In this document: positions 59,101 through 64,000 of the stretch, piece after piece | How positions within the stretch are numbered: the first letter of the stretch is position 1 | Layout of the letters: each line of letters begins with the position of its first letter | Assembly (NCBI GenBank): GCA_013397935.1 | Contig: VZRN01011464.1 | Coordinates: forward strand, 2,030,244-2,094,243 | Length of the DNA stretch: 64,000 nucleotides | Direction of reading: 5' to 3' | Source: Dasyornis broadbenti | Taxonomy: Eukaryota > Chordata > Aves > Passeriformes > Dasyornithidae | Notes under the pieces: model-generated | What the model saw: the letters and a program-made list of their open reading frames with translations, nothing else | The model's database searches: none | Told to the model about the DNA's origin: nothing | Translations under genes and position numbers: made by a program

Positions 59101-62100
59101 ACTTTCCTTGTTCTGAAGGAAAGAGTTTTCATTAATTCTGAAGAGGCCTGGAAGATAATACTTATTTACCCCCACAAATAGTCCTCCAGATTTCTTTTTT
59201 AATTTTTACCTTTCTGTTTATAGTTATATTCATCCTATTATTGTTAATCTAGATGTCTGCTGTATTTTTGCTAGTCTGGTTGCCAGAACTGGCATGTAAA
59301 ATCTCCAAATACATTTTTTTTCCTAGAACAGCCTCTTTTAGTAGTCTGCTATTCTAATATGAAGTGCTATGGAAGACTTAAAATACTGTGAACCTGGATA
59401 GTTTCATGCTGAAGTCAGTGATAAAACTCTGAATAATCTTCCTGGGAAATGATACTATTCTGTAATACAAGACCACTAGGAATTCAGTATTTCTGTAATG
59501 CAGCCAAGACATTTCTCCATTTGACCATTTTCTGTAAAATCAACAAATAGAGTTGTGATAGTAACACTCAGCCTCACATTTGCTAACTATAGGTACCTGT
59601 CCAGAGGGTGGAATCTGTATCCTTTAGGTATTCAAAAGTGTGGCTACAGTGTGAAATGGAGAATTATGCCCTTTACCAGAATGACCTGCTGGTTTAAGGG
59701 TGAAGAGCCTTGGAACTGGCCAGCTTTGGGAGATGACCTGGCACTGTTAATAAATTATCAAATGTCCTTCACAGTAAGTGAGAAAGCAAGGGATGGGACA
59801 AATTGTAGCCTCCAGAAGTAAAGAACTGTTTTGCTGGATAATCATCTTTAAACTTTATGTGAAAATCTGCTCTGTCTGAAAAAGACTTCAAGATGACAAT
59901 TAGACTTTCTGTCTGGGGAACCCCAAAAGTAGCCACTTAGAGCCCCATAGCTATAAATGAACAGCTGCAGATCTTCATGAATGTAAGAACTAAATGAATG
60001 CCCTGTACTTACCATATATGACCCATCCTTGTGTGAAAAGGAAGCAGAAGAGAAGCAATTATATTTAAAAAATCTGTCATAAAACCAAAGCAGATTAGAA
60101 GTGCATACTTACATATATTATGGAAAGGACACCATTATAATTTTTAGTTGAAACATTCAGAACTATTTTCAATTGTGACACAAGCACTTGAAAAGCAGCT
60201 GCAGTTGTGAATCCTCCAACTAGTGGATCTGCAAGGTACCTCACAATGAAACCAATCTGGAGGACTCCAAATACAACCTGGAAAAAACATGAAAAATAAC
60301 GGCTTGTTAAACAACAGAAGAGTACGCTTTTATTTGGAGATTTCTTGTGCTTTTTCTTTTTGTTGATGCAATCCTAAGCCCATATTTCCCCCATTTCAGC
60401 CTAGTGTAGCTTAGCATCATCCATCCAAGGAAATAAAGGAGACCTGAAGAAACGTGTGAAAGGAAGCTCCAGAATATGTACCATCAGTACTCAGTTTCAT
60501 GCAGGTCCTCTAGTCTGCAATCACAGAGCTATTCTGTTCCCTGTGCACCCAGTCATGCTGTCATAGACTCTGCACAGGATAAGAAGCTCTTAAAAGTTTG
60601 TGGTAACTTCCCTTCATTTTTGTGTTTTGTTACAGGAAAATGTCAGACTGCCCTAGTAGGTATCTTCCAGCCATTAGAATTAAAACAGTGTCAACCTTGT
60701 GTCTTCAATTCAATTATTTTACCTGTAAAATTCCAACCAGGAACGTGAGAGTACTAGCAATGAGCACTCTCTGTGCATCTCTGGATTCAGTGTCTATCAG
60801 TGTCCCAGTGCCATTAATCCCTGTAGCATTACTGCCTTCTATGAGAAAATTCTCATCAGGGGCCATGCTCAATACAACAGATCCCACCATCAAACTGACT
60901 ACTGGGAATGGACCTGTAACAACAAACAGAACACACTGAAGTTCAATATACATTGGAAAAAAAGCATTTGTCAGACTAGGCAAGAAACTCTAAGTCAGAA
61001 AACCCATGTAATATTATAATTGGGGTACATTGGTAGTATTAGGGGGCCAAGAGCCACAGGCACTGCATACATGACACAAAAATACTGCTCCTTCTGTAAA
61101 TAGTGTCCTTCTTTAAATAATTTACGTTATACATAAAAGTACAGGTGCAGTTTCATGCTTTGCTTAAGCCAATTTAAGGCTGTACCAAGGCCAAAAGGGG
61201 CAACATATTCAACACACTCCAACCATCTCCCTTGTATCAGCATCACAACCAGACAACACAGATCACCAATCCAGGTGAAAGCAATGTTTATTTATGTTTT
61301 GGGTTTTGCTTGTTTGCTTGCTTTTTTTTGGTTGGTTGGTTTTATGTTTTTTTTTTTATTATGGTTAGTTTTCAGCTGATCCAGCGTGCCACATAGCTAC
61401 ATGGTCAGGGATCCCAACACCATGATTGTGTCAGGAACATGATCCAGGGCGTAGGACCACATCTTTTGGCAGTAGTATGCTATTACATCGGCTAAAGATG
61501 ACTGAAACTATACTTTGGGCAAGATACAGAGAAAGTGATCAGCAAAACACAATTGAAAAGTAATTGTATTTGTTGCAGTTATTTACTAAAATTATGCAGA
61601 AAAGGAAAATGTAATGAAATGTCTTAAGGTTAAGTTAATTTTACAGATACCTTACAGAATACTTCATGAATAAGAGCACTGGGAAAAGCATAAAAAAAAG
61701 AAATGTTTGATAATCTAGAAAGTAGGAATGCTACCATAAATAGACATAACAAGTCAGATCTGGATAGCAAATGATAGCTAAATGTGTGCTTGATGGGGCA
61801 GGAAGAGGCATTTAAAATCAAGAAAACATACAGAGGCATTTGATACAGCAGAGATGAAAAAGGGTAGTATCATGCCAAAGCTCTGGGAGAGGAAAACTAT
61901 GTGCTCTTAGCAGATATGAAGAAGGAAAGACTAGATTTTGTTAGAATGAAGAAAAAGGAACTTCAGTGATCAAGCTGCAACAAGAATTTTAAATGTGAGA
62001 ACTGACAGGAAACAAACCTCATATTCTAAAGAAAGTAGTCAGAAAGAATCAACAAGGTTTACCCATAGCCTTGATGTGAGGACCTAGAGTGAGGCTGGAG

Positions 62101-62667
62101 TGGATACACCGGTTCTGGGTCTCCACGACAGGCAAGAAGAAGATACTGTCCACAGTAATCAAAAAAGGATGCAGCAAGTAAGGCTTGTAGAGAAGACTAA
62201 AAGAGCTCTGTTTTAGCCATCTTGAGCTGTAGCTGAGAGACAAAATGTCTGCCATTCGTACTGCCTACTGAGGCCTTGATCTTGTAATATCTTGCACAGA
62301 GTGTAGTCAAAGACAAGATTTAAACTTCAGCACAAATTCAAGCAAAAAGCAGGGGCACGACTGAAGTTAGCTATTATGCACAATTGCCTGTACAGAGAAG
62401 AGATAAGCCTTAATTTTCCCAGATCCACCAATAATAATATTCACCACAGCCAATTTGTTTCAGAAAGTAGTTGTGTTATATGAAATAAGAATGTCCGCAG
62501 TAAGGATTAACACTTTGTAATAGATCATTCACTGTAACTTGAACACATGCAGTTACCAACTGAGATGTGCCTTGATGTTCCCAGGAAAAAGTATATCAGG
62601 ATGGGAAAAAAAGCAGAATAGAGACCATATCCAACAGGGACTGCAACCAGCAAAGCATATGCCAAAC
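44168..62667 (-). CDS. SLC26A4: SLC26A4 (pendrin) anion exchanger, 5' partial, 18 coding exons
   Basis: Pendrin exchanges chloride, iodide and bicarbonate at apical membranes (thyroid, inner ear, kidney in mammals). Exons on the minus strand: 62667-62557, 60913-60723, 60277-60113, 57580-57428, 57317-57235, 56268-56121, 53783-53670, 52904-52827, 52633-52538, 51081-50975, 49636-49567, 49248-49156, 49053-48958, 48088-47858, 46440-46386, 46051-45906, 44755-44672, 44191-44168. They total 2045 nt, entering in phase 1, about 680 residues matching human 102-780. The SulP domain shows GPFPVVSLMVGSVVLSMAPD and PIPIEVIV (the Glu303 equivalent). The STAS domain follows. The C-terminus DVQEEAMRRLAS matches human almost exactly. 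Human exons 1-3 lie beyond the right edge. Pendrin rather than SLC26A3 or SLC26A5 is supported by KNYNGVLSIIY, EKKYNAGIVKSIPRG and the tail. Confidence 0.96.
44672..44755 (-). CDS. SLC26A4: SLC26A4 exon 20
   Basis: 84 nt. A diverged acidic tail (ISLMQESKEPIQFTETSRPD) ending DELDVQEE, which is conserved. One codon shorter than in human. Confidence 0.92.
45906..46051 (-). CDS. SLC26A4: SLC26A4 exon 19 (STAS end)
   Basis: 146 nt. Reads QLERSAFFDDTVRKDIFFLT, then VHDAVLYIRNQ. The residue equivalent to human Thr717 (RKDT) is Ile here (see findings). Confidence 0.97.
46386..46440 (-). CDS. SLC26A4: SLC26A4 exon 18
   Basis: 55 nt. STAS segment IIKEFERIDVRVYFASYQ. The acceptor has a long A/T tract before the AG. 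Confidence 0.95.
46995..47420 (+). mobile_element. MIR-like SINE remnant, possibly interrupted
   Basis: The segment from about 47288 follows the MIR 3' half block by block: CCTCATTTCCTTCTTCCTAA, GGAATATTATCTCC, GAAGATTAAATAATGAATGT, then AAGCCCTTGA. A weaker match to the MIR central part (GGCAGGCAAGTCTCTTA) is at 47030-47055. The roughly 230 bases between do not fit and could be an insertion or a separate copy. Confidence 0.45.
47858..48088 (-). CDS. SLC26A4: SLC26A4 exon 17 (STAS core)
   Basis: 231 nt, 77 codons. An acidic variable linker (ETDEEPEDNQDIQVPTKE) followed by the STAS core VPIHSLILDFGAVTFLDIVA. Confidence 0.97.
48958..49053 (-). CDS. SLC26A4: SLC26A4 exon 16
   Basis: 96 nt. VGFDAVKVYNKRLKALRKIQ, then KLIKKGKLKATK, the basic STAS helix shared with SLC26A3. 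Confidence 0.97.
49156..49248 (-). CDS. SLC26A4: SLC26A4 exon 15 (STAS start)
   Basis: 93 nt. VIEPEGVKILKFSSPIFYAN, the first STAS strand. Confidence 0.97.
49567..49636 (-). CDS. SLC26A4: SLC26A4 exon 14
   Basis: 70 nt. PSWGGFGNIPGTDIYKKVKD, matching the pendrin PSWNGLGSIP block. Confidence 0.96.
50975..51081 (-). CDS. SLC26A4: SLC26A4 exon 13
   Basis: 107 nt. Membrane exon MIWVFTCIASIILGLDLGLL, ending LRVQ. The leading Met replaces human Val and is not a start. Confidence 0.96.
52538..52633 (-). CDS. SLC26A4: SLC26A4 exon 12
   Basis: 96 nt. SVLAAVVIANLKGMFMQVFD, then PRLWRQNKVDA. Confidence 0.97.
52827..52904 (-). CDS. SLC26A4: SLC26A4 exon 11
   Basis: 78 nt. VAGIISAGIVLIAIVALGKL, ending EPLQK. 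Confidence 0.97.
53670..53783 (-). CDS. SLC26A4: SLC26A4 exon 10
   Basis: 114 nt. EFIAFGFSNIFSGAFSCFVA, then TTALSRTAVQESTGGKTQ, the invariant SLC26 block. Confidence 0.97.
56121..56268 (-). CDS. SLC26A4: SLC26A4 exon 9
   Basis: 148 nt. FLPPEPPDVSLFSQMIAASF, ending YDYAIDGNQ. Confidence 0.97.
57029..57150 (-). mobile_element. MIR-like SINE remnant, antisense
   Basis: The plus strand reads CCCATTTTGCAGAAAAAAGA, a weak AGCTAGGCAACATATTTAGG, AGAGCCAGAAGTAAAACTCA, then GAGTTCTAAACTCAGG. That is the order of the reverse complement of MIR (cccattttacag...gaaactgag...cagagc...gattcgaaccc). Strongly diverged. Confidence 0.45.
57235..57317 (-). CDS. SLC26A4: SLC26A4 exon 8
   Basis: 83 nt. TIVATGISYAADLEKKYNAG, then IVKSIPRG, pendrin-specific wording. 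Confidence 0.97.
57428..57580 (-). CDS. SLC26A4: SLC26A4 exon 7 (anion-site motif)
   Basis: 153 nt. TLVETFEKIGTTNIADLIAG, ending HKIPIPIPIEVIV with the conserved glutamate. Confidence 0.97.
57581..60112 (-). other. SLC26A4: SLC26A4 intron 6
   Basis: The longest intron fully inside the visible part of the gene (2.5 kb). I see no exon, repeat family or RNA gene in it. Confidence 0.6.
60113..60277 (-). CDS. SLC26A4: SLC26A4 exon 6
   Basis: 165 nt. VVFGVLQIGFIVRYLADPLV, then KNYNGVLSIIY. Confidence 0.97.
60723..60913 (-). CDS. SLC26A4: SLC26A4 exon 5
   Basis: 191 nt (185 in human, so two extra codons). GPFPVVSLMVGSVVLSMAPD, then the loop with two N-glycosylation sequons NAT and NGT, ending FLVGILQ. 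Confidence 0.96.
61296..61362. repeat. Low-complexity T/G-rich tract
   Basis: Runs of T broken by GGTTGG and CTTG units inside SLC26A4 intron 4. It creates a spurious aromatic-rich open frame on the plus strand. Confidence 0.8.
62557..62667 (-). CDS. SLC26A4: SLC26A4 exon 4 (first visible)
   Basis: 111 nt. GLAYALLVAVPVGYGLYSAF, ending GTSRHISVG. Acceptor TTTCAG at 62673-62668. Same length and phase as SLC26A3 13513-13623. Confidence 0.97.
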
Positions 62668-64000
62668 CTGAAATGATAGATCATCAAAATATCACATTTA
62701 AAATCTCTCAGCAATCTACTATCTGTTTAGAATAGACTTTCAGAAAGATTTACTGCTTTTGCCCAGATGCAATTTAGAATATGTTTTATCTATAAATCAG
62801 TTGCAGGAACACATGTGAGTATCAATGACTGTATATCCCATGCTGGTAGTTGGGTGAGTAAGTACTGAAAGATGTTCCTATTTTTGCATAGGTAGCCCAA
62901 CACACAGGCTGAGATAGGAAACTTAAGTGGAAAACGTTGCAAGAGTGTCTGCCTCTTGACAGAAAAGGGGATATGTGAAGTGCTCTAGTTACAGACAGAA
63001 ATTTCAAGCACAAGACTCTGAATTATTGCACTTCAAATACGCTTCAGTATCTTCAGCTCTTGTGGAAATAGGGCCACTTCTTTTCCCAGTAGCAATTTGA
63101 AAACTAATCTACCAATAGTAAGTCATACAAATTTGAGAGTCTTGGTTCTTCTTCACTGGAAACCAGTGCAAGCTGTCAAATCCAGCAAACAATAAAAGTG
63201 TTGCCTTCAGAATCACATCCCAGTTAGCTCCCACTGCAGAGTAGAGTATTCTCCTTCAAAGGTTTTCCAAAACCTGTCAAACATCTGAAGTCCTGGTCAT
63301 ACTACTATGACTGATGGGAGGACTGCAAGTAACATATATAGTTGCTGGGAATTAGGAACTTCAGGGACCTCAAGATCCCAGAAGCCTCTTTTTTTGCATA
63401 TACTTTGGCCAATTTTCCCTGTAATGCATGTTTTAAAATTTCAGAATTATTATATTTTAAAAAAATTATAGCTAGGTTTAGATTTGCATTAATTTGGGGA
63501 GTTTCCCTTTGTTCTACTTTTTTTTTTTAATGCATAGGTGGGAGACAGGACAGTATAGCTCAGAAATTGATTTTACAAATGGATTCTTATTAAGAGAAAA
63601 TCAGGCCACTGGAAAAAAAAAATTGAAGATGTTATAGTAAGAGCACAATTGCTGTTTTAAGTAATATGAGAAGTCCATCTAGCTCAGTTCATTTTAAAAA
63701 GGCACAGGGATCCTGTAACTGTGCCACTACCTTCAGCAAAGATCTTCCAGCTCTGACACTCTCATGGGAACTTTCTTCAGGAAAGAATCACTTTCTTTAT
63801 TTCTCAGGTCACCCCCTGCCTGGGGCAGAAGTTTGTAATGTTTTTTTTCTGCCGGTCTCTGCCTTCCTAGCATGCTCCAAGGGAACAGACAGGAAGGAAT
63901 ACTTGTGGCTAATCGGGAATGCGTAAACTGCTTTCTTTGTTCCAAACGTAAATCTTTGTCCCCTCCTGCAAACACTTAATTTCCATTGAGGGGAAGTATG
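62668..64000 (-). other. SLC26A4: SLC26A4 intron 3, running off the window
   Basis: I searched for the exon-3 block (LPKYRVKEWLLSD type) on the minus strand and did not find it. The preceding exons are therefore outside the window. Confidence 0.65.

Noticed and set aside
60622..60939. 105-codon plus-strand open frame at 60.7-60.9 kb
   Set aside because: Antisense shadow of SLC26A4 exon 5.

Overview
This is a nuclear window from a vertebrate, most likely a bird. It holds large genes with many GT-AG introns, several CR1 LINE 3' fragments of the kind common in avian genomes, old MIR-like SINE remnants, and one 641-base assembly gap in a GC-rich promoter, as is typical of bird assemblies. I could not resolve the species. 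I found no bacterial-type genes, CRISPR arrays, operons or tRNA genes.

Layout: (1) 1-12.25 kb is non-coding DNA upstream of the first gene, with one antisense CR1 remnant. (2) 12.3-26.95 kb, plus strand, is SLC26A3 (DRA, intestinal chloride/bicarbonate exchanger). All 20 coding exons can be read, giving 755 residues and a C-terminal ETKF PDZ ligand. (3) 26.95-34 kb is intergenic and 3'UTR sequence with one CR1. (4) 34.36 to about 40.5 kb, minus strand, is CBLL1 (Hakai, RING E3 ligase and m6A-writer subunit). Five coding exons are visible; the first, of about 13 coding bases, must lie in or near the gap at 39928-40568. (5) 41.4-62.67 kb, minus strand, is SLC26A4 (pendrin). Exons equivalent to human 4-21 are present, and the 5' exons run off the right edge.

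The order SLC26A4 - CBLL1 - SLC26A3, with SLC26A3 in opposite orientation, matches the mammalian arrangement, so this is a conserved syntenic block seen in reverse complement. The two SLC26 genes share nearly every exon length and phase, as expected of an old inverted duplication. Both encode apical anion exchangers with a transmembrane SulP domain and a C-terminal STAS domain. CBLL1 between them is functionally unrelated.

No new biological system is visible. The points most worth checking are a CR1 copy just downstream of SLC26A3 exon 17 whose reading frame continues that of the gene without a stop, a possible solo LTR ending 15 bases before SLC26A3 exon 5, and the loss in pendrin of the residue equivalent to the human PKA-site threonine.
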